From Flavobacterium phycosphaerae (GTDB lineage: Bacteria; Bacteroidota; Bacteroidia; Flavobacteriales; Flavobacteriaceae): a stretch of 64,000 nt of DNA. Below are positions 37,736 through 48,802 of the stretch, one piece after another (positions within the stretch are counted from its first letter, which is position 1; each line of letters starts with the position of its first letter). The notes below the pieces were generated by a model. The model had not been told where the DNA came from. It did not search any database and worked only from the letters and a program-made list of their open reading frames with translations. The stretch spans positions 3,068,501-3,132,500 of the forward strand of contig NZ_JAAATZ010000001.1 of NCBI RefSeq assembly GCF_010119235.1, read 5' to 3'. The position numbers and the translations under genes were made by a program.

Positions 37736-40700
37736 ATGAAGAAAATTACATTATTGCTGTTACTTTTACTCTTATCCGTAAGCGGTTATTCGCAAATGGC
37801 CGTAGAAGGATTTGAATCAACAACGGGGCCTGACGTCTTACCCTCAACCAATTGGACATTAGGAACAGGAAACTGGGCCGTTTTTGACAACGGTATAGGA
37901 TTAGGACAACGATGGGGAATTAACAGTACTGTTACCACACCACCAATTGTATATCAAGGTGCTAACGCAGCTTATGTAAGTCGAGAAAATATTGGTCAAA
38001 ACAATACTTCAGAAGATTTTTTGGCAACGCCTTTAGTAACTATTCCTACCAATGGTCAGTTGCATTTTTACACTCGTTCTTTCAGTAGTGCCAATCAAGG
38101 GACCATATATCAAATCAGAGTGGCTCCGGTTACAGGTAATCAAACCACTCCCGGAGATTACTCTACTATACAGCAGTGGACAGAAGCTCAATTGACCGCT
38201 GTATATAATGTTTATGAAGAAAAAGTAGTCAATCTTTCTGCTTTTGCCGGGCAACAAGTTTATGTGGCTTTTGTCATGGTGTATACCCAACCTTCAACAG
38301 TTTTAGGAGGTGATCGTTGGTTAGTGGATAATGTTAGCATAGTAGAACAGTGTTTAGATCCCACCAATTTAACTGCCACGGCTATTGGCTTAACTTCAGC
38401 AAATTTAAACTGGGGAAATCCGAGTGGTGCCACATCATGGGAAATCGAAGTTTTACCGGCTTCTGCTACTCCAACCGGAGTTGGTGTAACTTATAACGGT
38501 TCCTTACCTTATGTTGCCACAGCTACAGCCACAGGAACCCCGTTAACACCATCTACCGCTTATGTATATTATGTCAGAGCTCTATGTTCAGCCACTCACA
38601 GTAGCTGGATAGGCCCATTCCCTTTTACTACCGCATCACCCGGCACCAGTTGTTCGGCACCAATACAAATTAGCACTTTACCCTACAGCACAACAGACAA
38701 CACTTCAAACTATACCGATAATCCTGCAATAGAAGGAAGCCCGGGGCTAGTGGTTGTGGTTCTACCAATAATTATTTAGCTGGAAACGATGTTGTGTATG
38801 CATATACCGCAACCGCTTCAGGAACGATTAACGTTAGCATGACTCCAACAGCAACTGCAACCTATTCGGGAATTTTTGCTTATAATAGCTGTTCCAATAT
38901 TGGAGTTAGTTGTTTGGCAGGAGTTGCCAATGCAGGAGTAACCCCAAGAGTTTTTGATTTACCGGTAACAGCCGGAACCACCTATTATTTTGTTATTTCA
39001 ACTTGGGCCAATCCAACACCTAACACTGTTGCTTATACTTTAGTAATACAAACTGTAAACTGTGCTCCTCCAACCAATCTTAGTGTTTCTAGTATCGGAC
39101 AAACTTCGGCTAATTTATCTTGGTCAAATCCGAGTGGAGCCACTTCATGGGAAGTAGCAGTACAAACCCTGGGAGATCCTATCCCATCGGGTTCAGGAGT
39201 CACAACCAACAGTAATATCAATTACCTAGCCGGTGGCTTAACAGCCGCTACTTCTTATCAATATTATGTAAGAGCCGACTGTGGTAACGGTACTTTTAGT
39301 GCATGGACTGGACCTTTCCCTTTCGACACCAAAATTTGTGATGTGGCTCAGCAATGTAACTACTCTTTTATTATGAGAGATTCTTTTGGAGACGGATGGA
39401 CTGGTGGTACAATGCAAGTAAAACAAAATGGAATTGTAGTGGCTACGCTTACCGGTCCAGCGGATGCTGACAACTTAAACCCCATAACTGTTACTGTCGC
39501 TATGTGTGATGGTATTCCGTTTGAATTATTTTGGAATAACGGTGGAACATTTCCCGGAGACATGGGCATTTCAATTGTCAATTCATTTGGACAAACCTTA
39601 TTTGTAAAACCGTCCGGTGTAGGATCAGCAGGAACAACGCTTTACACAGGTGTTGTTGATTGTGTAACCCCGGCATGTTTACCGGCTACTGCCTTAACGG
39701 CTACCAGTATATCCGACACCTCTGTCACTTTGGGATGGACCCCTAATGGTCCGGAAACCTCATGGCAGGTGTTTGTACAGCTAACGGGTTTACCAGCACC
39801 TACAGCTGCTGAAACCAACTGGGTAGCAGCACCGACAAACCCATTTGTTATTACCAATTTAACGGCGGGCACCATTTATGATTTTTATGTAAGACCTGTA
39901 TGTTCTTCAACCAGCATCGGACCTTGGAGTGCTGTAAAAACATTTACGACAGCCTTGTGTCCGTTAGCCAATCAATGTAATTACTCTTTCATCATGACCG
40001 ATTCGTTTGGAGATGGATGGAACGGTGGTACGATGCAAGTGAAACAAAATGGTATAGTAGTAGCTACTCTTACCGGACCGGCTGATGCTGATAATTTAAA
40101 CCCAATTACAGTACTTGTTCCTTTGTGTCATGGTATACCTTTTGAATTGTTTTGGAGTAATGCCGGAACATTCCCTGCTGAACTTGGCGTATCTATCAAA
40201 GAATCGCTTGCACCTCAAGCCACGATTTTTACAAAACCTGCCGGAACCGGCACACCTTTAACAACATTATTTACCGGTACAGCGGAATGTTTTCCTGCTA
40301 CTTGTCCGAAACCAATCAACGTAACCATTAGTGGTGTAACGCAAACCGGAGCTACAGTAGCTTGGACTGAATCAGGAACAGCCACCCAATGGGAAGTTAT
40401 TATTTTGTTAGGAGGCTCACCAGCGCCAACAGCAACTTCTACCGGGGTTTTAACCACAGTCAATCCATTTGTATTTACATTACTATCACCAGCAACTACT
40501 TATGATGTTTATATAAGAGCTATTTGTTCGGCATCAGATGTGAGTTTTTGGTCTAATAAAAAATCATTTACTACTTTAATAGCCAATGACGAATGTATAA
40601 ATGCTACTGTAGTTCCGGTGAATCCAACCATTGACTGTGTTGCAACCGCACCGGGAAGCATATTAGGCGCAACAGCTTCGGCTCAAGGGAATACATGTGG

Positions 40701-43631
40701 CGGAACTGACGATGATGATGTTTGGTTCCAGTTTACGGCAACCAGTACACAACACGTTATTTCATTATTAAATGTTGTTGGCAGCACTACAGATTTATTT
40801 CATGTTCTTTATACAGGATCTTGTGGTACCTTAACACAAATTGCATGTAGCGATCCTAATTCAAGTATTGCGACCAATTTAGTAATCGGGCAAACTTATT
40901 ACATAAGAGTTTATTCGTATACGGCTACAGCCGGGCAAACCACAACCTTTACCGTTTGTGTTGCCACTTTGCCCCCTTCAATCAAAACTAATACTACACA
41001 GTATACAAATCAACAATTGGTTGAGGATGTCTTTTAAATTCAAGTTGTGCCAGTGTAACCAATGTAACGTCTTCTACCGGAACTAACTTCAGTTCGACTA
41101 ACGGTATTGGGTATTTTAACAAAAATGGATCTAATTTCCCTTTTAATGATGGAATTGTTTTAACCACTGGAAATGCACTTAGCGCCCCGGGACCTAATAG
41201 CACAACCTTGAGTGATGGAGCTAATGGATGGACAGGAGATACACAGTTGGAAGCTATTGTATTAGCTGCTACCGGTAATCCTATGAATTCTAAAAATGCT
41301 ACTAAATTGGAGTTTGATTTTGTTCCGTTGGTGAATACCATCAATTTTAATTTTATTTTTGCTTCTGAAGAGTATGGTACATACCAATGTCTGTTTTCAG
41401 ATGCTTTTGCTTTTTTACTGACAGATATTGCCACAGGAGTTACAACTAATATTGCTGTAGTTCCAAATACTACCACTCCGATATCGGTTGTTACCATTCG
41501 TGATCAATTATATAATAACGGTTGTAATTCTGTAAACTCACAATATTTTGGAGAATATTATGGCTTAACGGGGTTAGATCCTTTGGCTTCACCGACCAAT
41601 TATAACGGAAGAACAACACCATTAACAGCAACAGCTAATGTTACTCCCGGGAATCAATATCACATTAAATTAGTGATTGCCGACAGACAGGATACAGCAT
41701 TTGATTCGGCCGTTTTCCTTGAAGGCGGAAGTTTGGACATTGGTAACGTTGACTTAGGAACCGATTTCCTTCAATCCACTAACAATGCTTTGTGTGCGGG
41801 TGATATTTACACTATTGAAAGTGGTTTAGATCCAACTCAATATACATTTACTTGGACCTTCAACGGCAATCCGATTCCAAATGAAACCAGCCCGGATTTA
41901 GTAATCACACAATCAGGAATCTATGGTATTTCGGCTCAGTTTAACAATACTACTTGTGCGGCTATAGATACTATAACGGTTGAATATTATCCTCAGATAA
42001 TTCCGGGTACTCCGAATAATTTAACGGCTTGTGATGATTCAGGTTTTAGTCAATTTGATTTAAGTCAAAATGATTTACCATCCTTAGGAAGTTTGAATCC
42101 GGCGGATTACACTTTGAGTTACTACGACGGTGTAAACAATGCCGATGCTGCTGCCAGTCCGCTACCGACATTATATACCAACACTGTGGCTAACTTACAA
42201 ACCGTATATGTTCGTATTGAAAATAACGGCTCACATTGTTTTGAAGTTAGACCCTTTAATTTAGTTGTCAATCCACTTGTCACTACAGCATTCACATTTG
42301 ATACTTCGATATGTCAGAATAGTGTAGCCCCAGCATTGCCTTTAATTTCAGACAATGGATATGCAGGAACTTGGTCACCGGCCACAATTGATACCACAAC
42401 ACCCGGAGATTATATTTTCACGCCATCAAATCAATGTGCAACAGCCTACACAGCAAGCATAACACTGATAACTCCAACCACTCCAACGTTCAGTCTTGGA
42501 ACTGCTATTAGTGCTTGTGTATCATCAAACACTGTGGTTTTACCAACTACATCATTGGAAAGCATTCCCGGAACATGGTCACCGTCAATTTTGGATTATT
42601 CTATTGTTGGGCAAACGATTTATACATTCACACCAGATGCGGGTCAATGTGCCATAGCGGCAACCTTAACGGTTGATATTACTGATAAGGTACTGCCAAC
42701 ATTTAACTCTGTAGCCGCTATTTGTAATGGCGATGCCTTAAGTGGTGCTTTACCAACTACTTCAAATAACGGTTACAACGGGACTTGGTCACCGGCTTTA
42801 GACAATACAATAACTACGTTATATACCTTTACGCCTGATGCACTACAATGTGCCACGTCAGCTACACTGACTATTACGGTGAATCAAAAAACACCGGCAA
42901 CATTCAATTCTATTGCGCAATTATGCGTTGGGGAAACTGCTCCTGCTCTTCCGACAAATTCGATTGAAGGATTTACAGGAACCTGGTTACCCGCAACAAT
43001 TGACAATACAGCAACCGGAACCTATGTCTTTACACCAGTTCCTGCTTCACAATGTTCTAGCGGTGGAAGTATAACAGTAACGGTACAAAACGGATTTGAT
43101 TTTGACATCATTGGTAATTGTATTAATAATAAATACACTTTGGAAGTAGTAGCTTTGAACAATTCATTTGATGTGTCTTTGGCCAATTTCACTTGGTACG
43201 ACAGTAGTTTACAAACTATTGGCACCAACTCAAATACTTTCAACGTAACCGATTATCTGGCTTCAACTCCGGCTACAGAAACAGTGCCTATTGATTTTTC
43301 AGTTGAAGTAACTACGGTTGACGGCTGTATCAAATCGCATTTAAAATCAGTGGACAGAATTTTGTGTGAAATTCAAAAGGGAATTTCTGTAAATAATACG
43401 CCTGATGGTAAAAATGACAGTTTAGATTTGACCGGATACAACGTGAAAAAGTTGACTATTTTTGACCGTTACGGAATGAAAGTATACACCCAAGCCAATT
43501 ACACTAATCAATGGGTGGGTCAATCTGATAAAGGAGATGAATTACCGGACGGAACTTACTACTATGTAATTGATTTCAATGACAATCAATCTGCTAAAAC
43601 GGGCTGGGTCTACATCAACAGAGAACAATAA
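37736..43631 (+). CDS. Giant T9SS type B modular surface protein (two frameshifts in this sequence)
   Basis: Repaired length is about 1965 residues. Breaks lie in the G run at 38743-38746 (after EGSP, before a SGCGSTNNYLAGN segment) and in the T run at about 41031-41034 (after QQLVEDV, before NSSCASVTNVTSS); one added base at each restores the frame. The order is a signal peptide (ending VSGYSQ), a cleaved-adhesin/choice-of-anchor J domain, FN3 domains, PPC-like modules, two nearly identical DSFGDGW modules, and a choice-of-anchor L domain. Then come one CDD...FDL module, several diverged copies of the 66-residue repeat, and a T9SS type B sorting domain (LTIFDRYGMKVY, ELPDGTYYYVI). It is probably a surface adhesin. 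Confidence 0.85.
39337..40290 (+). repeat. Two near-identical DSFGDGW modules
   Basis: Modules at about 39337-39663 and 39958-40290 share CNYSFIM-DSFGDGW-GGTMQVKQNG and IVVATLTGPADADNLNPIT with few changes, separated by an FN3 domain. They look like an internal duplication within the giant protein. Confidence 0.8.
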
Positions 43632-43646
43632 AAGTTAGACTGCAAT

Positions 43647-43678
43647 AAAAAAACGTCCCATTACTTGGGACGTTTTTT
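43647..43678. terminator. Bidirectional intrinsic terminator
   Basis: AAAACGTCCCA and TGGGACGTTTT form a strong stem with a 5-base loop and A/T tracts on both sides. It lies between the giant T9SS gene and the convergent M28 peptidase gene. Confidence 0.85.
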
Positions 43679-43702
43679 ATTTATAACATTTTTAAATTCT
43701 GT

Positions 43703-45070
43703 TTAATCAATTCCATATTGATCAAATAAATATATAAAAGAAGCCATGGTAGCGGCTCCCAACTCTAACTCTCTTTTGTTGACCGAATCAAATTTATCAT
43801 TAGCCGCATGATGATAATCAAAATAACGCTGCGAGTCAGGTTTCAATCCGGCTTTTACAATCTTACTTGATGTTAGTGGCGTAATATCAGAACCGGCATG
43901 TCCTTTAACAAAACTATGTATCAGGTAAGGCTCGAATAATTTGACCCAACTGTTTACTTTATTGAAATTGGCCTCATCACACTCCAACGAAAATCCTCTT
44001 GGTGAAAAACCACCGGAATCACTTTCTAAAGCAAAAATGTGATTTTCTTGATTTAGTTTTGACAGTTCTTCATACTTCTTCCCTCCTTTGCCTCCAAACT
44101 CTTCATTCATAAAAAGTACTACTCTTATAGTATTTTTGGGTTTGTAATTTAGTTTTTTGAAGATTTCTGCTACTCCCATTGCTTGTACACAGCCGGCACC
44201 GTCATCCTGAGCCCCATCGGCTAAATCCCAGGAATCAAGATGGCCACCCACCACCATAATTTTTTCCGGATGCTCAGTACCGGTAATTTCGCCTATCACA
44301 TTATACGAGAGTACATCGTCATATTGTTTGCAAGACAACTTCATGAAAAATTGCAAATGACTGTTTTCTTTTAACTTTTTACTCAAAAGTTCAGCACCAT
44401 TAGTACTGATAGCCGCAGTCGGAATGTAATTGGCTTTAGGCAAATCGCCATAACTTTGCGCTCCTGTATGCGGAAAATCATCTAGTCGCAAATTCATAGA
44501 ACGAACAATAGTCCCAACTGCTCCCTGCAAAGCAGCTTCTTTGGCTCCGTAAAAACGCTGGTCAACACAATTGCCATACGATTTAAAAGCTTCAATATTT
44601 TCGGGTTCCATTGGGCGGTTGTAAAAAACTATTTTTCCTTTAACTGCTACTCCTAATTGCTTTACTTCTTCTATTGAATGTACCTCTATCACTTCAGCAT
44701 TCAATCCTTTTTGAGAAGTAGCTACCGAACCGCCTAAAGCACAAATAGGGACCGCAATTTTGGTCTTATTATCCAGTATATAAGCTGTTTCTTTTTCTCC
44801 TCTTACCCATTTTGGCACCATCACTTCCTGAAGATAGACTTTATCTATACCTAGTGTTTCCAATTGCTTTTTAGTATACGCCACCCCTTTTTCAGCACCG
44901 GGTGAACCTGATGGTCTTGCTCCAATTTTATTAGACAAATCATCTAACCAAGCATAACATTGGACTTTTGTTAGTGAAAATTTGTAGATGTCTTTCAGCA
45001 TTAGCTCGTCTTTGCTCTGCGAATGCAAAAAAGCGGTAACCATCAAGAAGAAAAGGGTTGTTTTTTTCAT
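43703..45070 (-). CDS. M28 family zinc aminopeptidase, secreted
   Basis: A 455-residue protein counted from the ATG at 45070, which gives a clean signal peptide (MKKTTLFFLMVTAFLHSQ). A 24-residue upstream extension is possible but lacks signal character. The catalytic domain shows VGGHLDSWDLADGAQDDGAG (zinc ligands His and Asp), LFMNEEFGGKG (Glu-Glu) and a late HSFVKGHAGSDITPL. A PA-like insert around 130-250 is typical of the family. It probably hydrolyses peptides outside the cytoplasm. It is divergently transcribed from the membrane-protein gene at 45155. Confidence 0.9.
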   Translation of the reverse strand: MKKTTLFFLMVTAFLHSQSKDELMLKDIYKFSLTKVQCYAWLDDLSNKIGARPSGSPGAEKGVAYTKKQLETLGIDKVYLQEVMVPKWVRGEKETAYILDNKTKIAVPICALGGSVATSQKGLNAEVIEVHSIEEVKQLGVAVKGKIVFYNRPMEPENIEAFKSYGNCVDQRFYGAKEAALQGAVGTIVRSMNLRLDDFPHTGAQSYGDLPKANYIPTAAISTNGAELLSKKLKENSHLQFFMKLSCKQYDDVLSYNVIGEITGTEHPEKIMVVGGHLDSWDLADGAQDDGAGCVQAMGVAEIFKKLNYKPKNTIRVVLFMNEEFGGKGGKKYEELSKLNQENHIFALESDSGGFSPRGFSLECDEANFNKVNSWVKLFEPYLIHSFVKGHAGSDITPLTSSKIVKAGLKPDSQRYFDYHHAANDKFDSVNKRELELGAATMASFIYLFDQYGID

Positions 45071-45128
45071 ATGTTTTTTTTTCAAAAATAATTTAAAAAA
45101 CATTTGGTCACAGAAAAATAATTTATTT

Positions 45129-45150
45129 ACTTTGTTTTTCAAAGTACTTT
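45129..45150. promoter_or_regulatory. Inverted-repeat operator, site 1
   Basis: ACTTTG-N5-CAAAGT followed directly by ACTTT (45129-45150). The same arrangement occurs upstream of the DUF1361/creD unit. The first arm overlaps a possible -7 element (TACTTTG, with TTG at 45104-45106). It ends 4 bp before the ATG at 45155. A dimeric winged-helix regulator such as the one at 46315 could bind it. Confidence 0.55.
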
Positions 45151-45154
45151 AAAA

Positions 45155-45775
45155 ATGGAAACAAAAGATTATTTAAAAGATATAAAGGACATCAAGCAAA
45201 TGATGTCGCAATCGTCACGATTCATTTCACTTAGTGGATTATCTGGAGTACTGGCCGGTATCTATTGCTTGATTGGCGCTTGGTTGGCCTACAAAACCAT
45301 ATACACTGAGGCCGCTATGGGAACATCTGACCAGATTGTTATTGCTTATGATGCTGTCATCAACCTTTTTAGTATTGCCGTATCCGTTATCCTTTTATCT
45401 TTAGTAACCTGCATAGCTTTGAGCTATAAAAAAGCCATTAAAAGCAATGAAACAATTTGGAATCCCGCCTCCAAACGATTAGTGATCAATTTTGCCATTC
45501 CACTATTGACGGGTGGTTTTTTTATTGTCTTTCTTCTTGAAAAGGAAATGCTCAATTTGATAGCACCACTAATGCTTATTTTTTACGGATTAGCGTGTGT
45601 CAATGCCAGTAAATATACTTTGGGTGATATTCGCTATTTGGGAATTACAATGATCGTATTAGGTTTGTTATCCACCTGGATTTTAAATTACGGTTTATTG
45701 TTTTGGGCTTTAGGGTTTGGCGTTTGCCATATTTTATACGGAAGCATTATGTATTTTAAATATGATCGAAACTAA
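45155..45775 (+). CDS. Five- to six-helix membrane protein of the CreD-locus type
   Basis: A 206-residue integral membrane protein. It has a soluble N-terminus of about 30 residues (KDIKQMMSQSSRFISLSG) and then about six hydrophobic helices. Such proteins are frequently found just before a winged-helix regulator and CreD in Flavobacteria (from memory). It is the first gene of a three-gene unit: the next gene begins 2 bp after the stop codon. Biochemical role unknown. Confidence 0.7.
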   Translation: METKDYLKDIKDIKQMMSQSSRFISLSGLSGVLAGIYCLIGAWLAYKTIYTEAAMGTSDQIVIAYDAVINLFSIAVSVILLSLVTCIALSYKKAIKSNETIWNPASKRLVINFAIPLLTGGFFIVFLLEKEMLNLIAPLMLIFYGLACVNASKYTLGDIRYLGITMIVLGLLSTWILNYGLLFWALGFGVCHILYGSIMYFKYDRN

Positions 45776-45777
45776 CA

Positions 45778-46307
45778 ATGTTCCTCTTCTTTTTTCTTCT
45801 TCTCATCCTAGTTCCGGCAACTGTTTTACTGCTATTGCTGTGGCTCATTACAAAAAAACGTATTTTTGGAAAAATAGCGGGTGGGATTTGGATTGGATTG
45901 ATTTACTTGATTGTTTTGCTATGTATCGTAAAATTTGTGACTTCCAAAAAGAAATAGAGAAAGAAGATATTTACGGTGATTATGTCATTGATCGTGATAA
46001 ATTTGCCGGAAAACAAGCCGATTGGCAGTACAATCACTATCGCTTTACCATTACAAAGGACAACCAAATACTGTTTTATATAACCAACAAAGAACGAATT
46101 GTAAAAACCATCAAAGGAAAAGCAGAAATTAAAGAATATTATACACCAAGTCCGAGACTAAAACTAATTTTTGAGGAACCAAAATTTCATATCATTGCAG
46201 ACAATCCAGCATTATACAGGGAAATTTGGTCTTTTTATTATGTGTTTTATTCCGATAAATACCAAAACGTATTTTTCAAAAAAGGCACTTGGCATTCGAT
46301 TGATTAA
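45778..46307 (+). CDS. Two-helix membrane protein (one frameshift in this sequence)
   Basis: Repaired length is 176 residues from the ATG at 45778. The gene starts with two membrane helices (MFLFFFLLLILVPATVLLLL and a second around 35-53). It then runs into a TAG because the A run near 45950-45952 is one base short. Adding one A joins FVTSKKK to IEKEDIYGDYVIDRDKF and the remainder ending GTWHSID. The other frame that stays open upstream of the break is a shadow. The C-terminal domain is soluble, with a YGDYVIDRDKFAGKQADWQYNHYRF stretch. Family not recognised; it sits between the membrane protein and the regulator. Confidence 0.7.
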
Positions 46308-46314
46308 GTAACAA

Positions 46315-46611
46315 ATGAAAAACATTATCCAAAATATCAATAAAGCTTTTGACCACCGAATTCGTTTGGGCATCATGTCGATTCTCATGGTGAATGAAAA
46401 TGCCGATTTTAATATGCTGAAAGAATTATTGGGCGTCACGGATGGTAACCTAGCGAGTCACACCAAAGCTTTGGAAAGTGAAAATTATATTATGATTGAA
46501 AAACAATTCATCGGAAAAAAACCAAATACCAAATACATGGCTACACCCACCGGGAAGAAAGCTTTTCAAGATCATATTGAAGCCTTAGAAAAACTAATCT
46601 CGAAAAGTTAG
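46315..46611 (+). CDS. Winged-helix transcriptional regulator (MarR/ArsR-like, HTH_34 type)
   Basis: A 98-residue DNA-binding protein of the small winged-helix family (PF13601-like). The recognition region is FNMLKELLGVTDGNLASHTKALESENYI, and the wing is around KKPNTKYMATPTGKKAF. It has no sensor domain, so effector binding, if any, would be at the dimer interface. It is the last gene of its unit, and the following DUF1361/creD unit carries the same ACTTTG-N5-CAAAGT site as the promoter of this unit. Autoregulation and control of creD are therefore likely by inference. Confidence 0.85.
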   Translation: MKNIIQNINKAFDHRIRLGIMSILMVNENADFNMLKELLGVTDGNLASHTKALESENYIMIEKQFIGKKPNTKYMATPTGKKAFQDHIEALEKLISKS

Positions 46612-46631
46612 TTCTATTTTTTTATTTACAA

Positions 46632-46653
46632 ACTTTGAATTTCAAAGTACTTT
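46632..46653. promoter_or_regulatory. Inverted-repeat operator, site 2
   Basis: ACTTTG (46632-46637), five bases, CAAAGT (46643-46648), then ACTTT (46649-46653). Apart from the five-base spacer it is identical to site 1 upstream of 45155, and TTTATTTAC precedes both. It is 13 bp before the ATG at 46667. Confidence 0.55.
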
Positions 46654-46666
46654 TAATTTAATTATT

Positions 46667-47326
46667 ATGAATAAGTTATTGACCCTCTATTTATTTGACA
46701 AAAAACAAGATTCAATCTTAATTCTCTAGGGTATGCTGCCTATAGCGCTTATATTGTTGAGAGTAAAATTGACACACGAGATTTATTTACTCTTTTTGAT
46801 TTGGAATTTGTTTCTGGCTTACATTCCATGTTTACTGTCTTCAAAAATAAAAACTACGGTACCCAACACTCTGAGTTTTTATTTAATCTTATTGAGCTGG
46901 TTACTTTTTCTGCCCAATACGTTTTACCTGATAACCGATTTTATACATCTGCGCCATATAAACAGTCAACAATATACTTTTGACATTGTACTATTGAGCA
47001 GTTTTACCATTGCCGGATTTTATGCCGGGCTACTTTCTTTGAAAGACATTCATCTGTTGTTACAAATGAAATACAACAGACAAAAATGTTGGTCAATTAT
47101 CAGTTGTATTATTTACTTATCCGCCTTTGCCATCTACTTGGGAAGAATATTACGTTTCAACAGTTGGGATATTTTAAGCAACCCTATTTCTCTTTTATAC
47201 TATAGCAGTAAAAGCATTTTCAATTTTGATACCGTATTGTTCACAATAACTTTTGGAAGTTTTCTTTGGCTTGTTTACAATATCTTTTTTTATCTAACAA
47301 ACAAGACCATAATCAAATCATGGTAG
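46667..47326 (+). CDS. DUF1361 membrane protein, in-frame TAG after codon 20
   Basis: From the ATG at 46667 the frame reads a coding-like N-terminus (LLTLYLFDKKQ) but meets TAG at 46727-46729. The same frame then continues from an ATG at 46733 for 197 residues with about seven helices. The family marks are RVKLTHEIYLLFLIWNLFLAYIP, SWLLFLPNTFYLITDFIHL and the late FNSWDIL. This is DUF1361, of unknown function. Unlike the other breaks in the window, it cannot be cured by adding one base, so it is a substitution, a sequencing error or a real shorter start at 46733. CreD follows 78 bp downstream. Confidence 0.65.
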
Positions 47327-47404
47327 TACAAAACAATAGAAAAAATATCCATTTATCATCACTATTTATTCAATCAAAAATTAATAACTATTAAAAATTT
47401 AATC

Positions 47405-48760
47405 ATGGAAATTCAAGAAAATCAAATCACCGAAACCAAATCATTCCTTCAATCGAATACTGCCAAAATGATCATGGTGGGATTCCTAACGCTAGTCCTA
47501 TTGATTCCGCTATTCTTTGTTCAGGATTTAATTAGGGAACGCTCCCAACGCAAGTCGGAAATGGTAGACGAAGTAACCGATTTATGGGGAAAAGACATCT
47601 TGTTTTATGGCCCTATGCTCCGAGTACCGTATACTTCTTATGAAAATTTCAGTGTAACGGATACCAAGACCAAAGTAACGACGATAGAGAAAAAAGCAAC
47701 CACCAGTTATGCTTATTTCTTTCCGAATGAACTGACCAATACTTCTAATGTAAAAAAGAATGAATCACTAAAACGAGGTATTTTTAACCATGTGGTATTC
47801 ACGGCCAATATGAATTTTAAAGGGAATTTTGCAAATCCTGATTTTTCAAAACTGGGCATAACCGAAGAAAATATGCAATGGGACAAAGCAACCATTCTAG
47901 TCAAAACCACCAACCTGAAAAGCATTAAAAGCGAACTCAAGATTCAGTTAAATAACGAGAAATTAATTTTCGAACCTCAAAACAGCAACAAAAGTGATTA
48001 CTGTATTTTAGCTTCCAATCCTTTTAATTACAAGCAACTGGCTCGTGGTGGTAAAGTAGACTTCAATTTTAGTATTATCTATAACGGAAGTAATAGCATC
48101 AAATTTATTCCGATAGGCAAAATAACCAAGGTTAGTATTGATTCTGATTGGGATTCACCCAGTTTTGAAGGCTCGTTTGCAGCAAGCCACAACACAAAAG
48201 ACGTCAGCCATAAAGGGTTTCATGCCGATTGGAAAATATTAGACATTAACCGAACCTTTTCACAACAATATATCGGCGCGGCGCCTTTTTTAGACGATTA
48301 TCAGTTTGGGGTCAAATTCATTAAAACCGTAGACGAATACCAACAAAACGAACGCGCTTCTAAATACGGATTTCTGGTTATTGGCTTGACCTTCCTGATT
48401 TTCTTCCTAATTCAATCGATCAGCAAAATCAATATTCACATTTTTCAGTATTCCATGATTGGCTTGGCGCTGATTATGTTTTACACCTTGCTGATTTCGA
48501 TTACAGAGCACAGCAGTTTTAGTTTGGCTTATGCCATAGCCGGAAGTTCCGTTGTAGGACTGATCACGCTTTATTCGGTCTCTATTTTAAAAAATAGAAA
48601 ATTCCCAATGTTTATTGGCGTAGCACTTTCGGTACTGTATACTTTCATTTATGTGATTATTCAGTTGGAAGATTACGCGCTGTTGGTAGGCAGCATTGGC
48701 TTGTTTGCGATTTTGGCCGCTGTGATGTATTTTTCAAGAAAAATCGATTGGAATAAATAA
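47405..48760 (+). CDS. creD: Cell envelope integrity/inner membrane protein CreD
   Basis: A 451-residue CreD-family protein. It has one N-terminal membrane helix (about 22-42), then a large extracytoplasmic domain (DLIRERSQRKSEMVDEVTDLWG at its start, the family hallmark), and a cluster of about five helices in the C-terminal 130 residues. In other bacteria CreD is linked to envelope stress and colicin tolerance under CreBC control. Here no CreBC is present, and a winged-helix regulator is the likely controller. Confidence 0.9.
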   Translation: MEIQENQITETKSFLQSNTAKMIMVGFLTLVLLIPLFFVQDLIRERSQRKSEMVDEVTDLWGKDILFYGPMLRVPYTSYENFSVTDTKTKVTTIEKKATTSYAYFFPNELTNTSNVKKNESLKRGIFNHVVFTANMNFKGNFANPDFSKLGITEENMQWDKATILVKTTNLKSIKSELKIQLNNEKLIFEPQNSNKSDYCILASNPFNYKQLARGGKVDFNFSIIYNGSNSIKFIPIGKITKVSIDSDWDSPSFEGSFAASHNTKDVSHKGFHADWKILDINRTFSQQYIGAAPFLDDYQFGVKFIKTVDEYQQNERASKYGFLVIGLTFLIFFLIQSISKINIHIFQYSMIGLALIMFYTLLISITEHSSFSLAYAIAGSSVVGLITLYSVSILKNRKFPMFIGVALSVLYTFIYVIIQLEDYALLVGSIGLFAILAAVMYFSRKIDWNK

Positions 48761-48802
48761 GTAAAATGAGTAAAAACTCATGACTAAACTGTAGTTAAAA
48801 TT

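Noticed and set aside
45717..45950. N-terminus MAFAIFYTEAL... for the membrane protein at 45778-46307
   Set aside because: It overlaps the end of the preceding gene and the frame that carries two clear membrane helices. The helical frame joins the C-terminal frame after adding one A.
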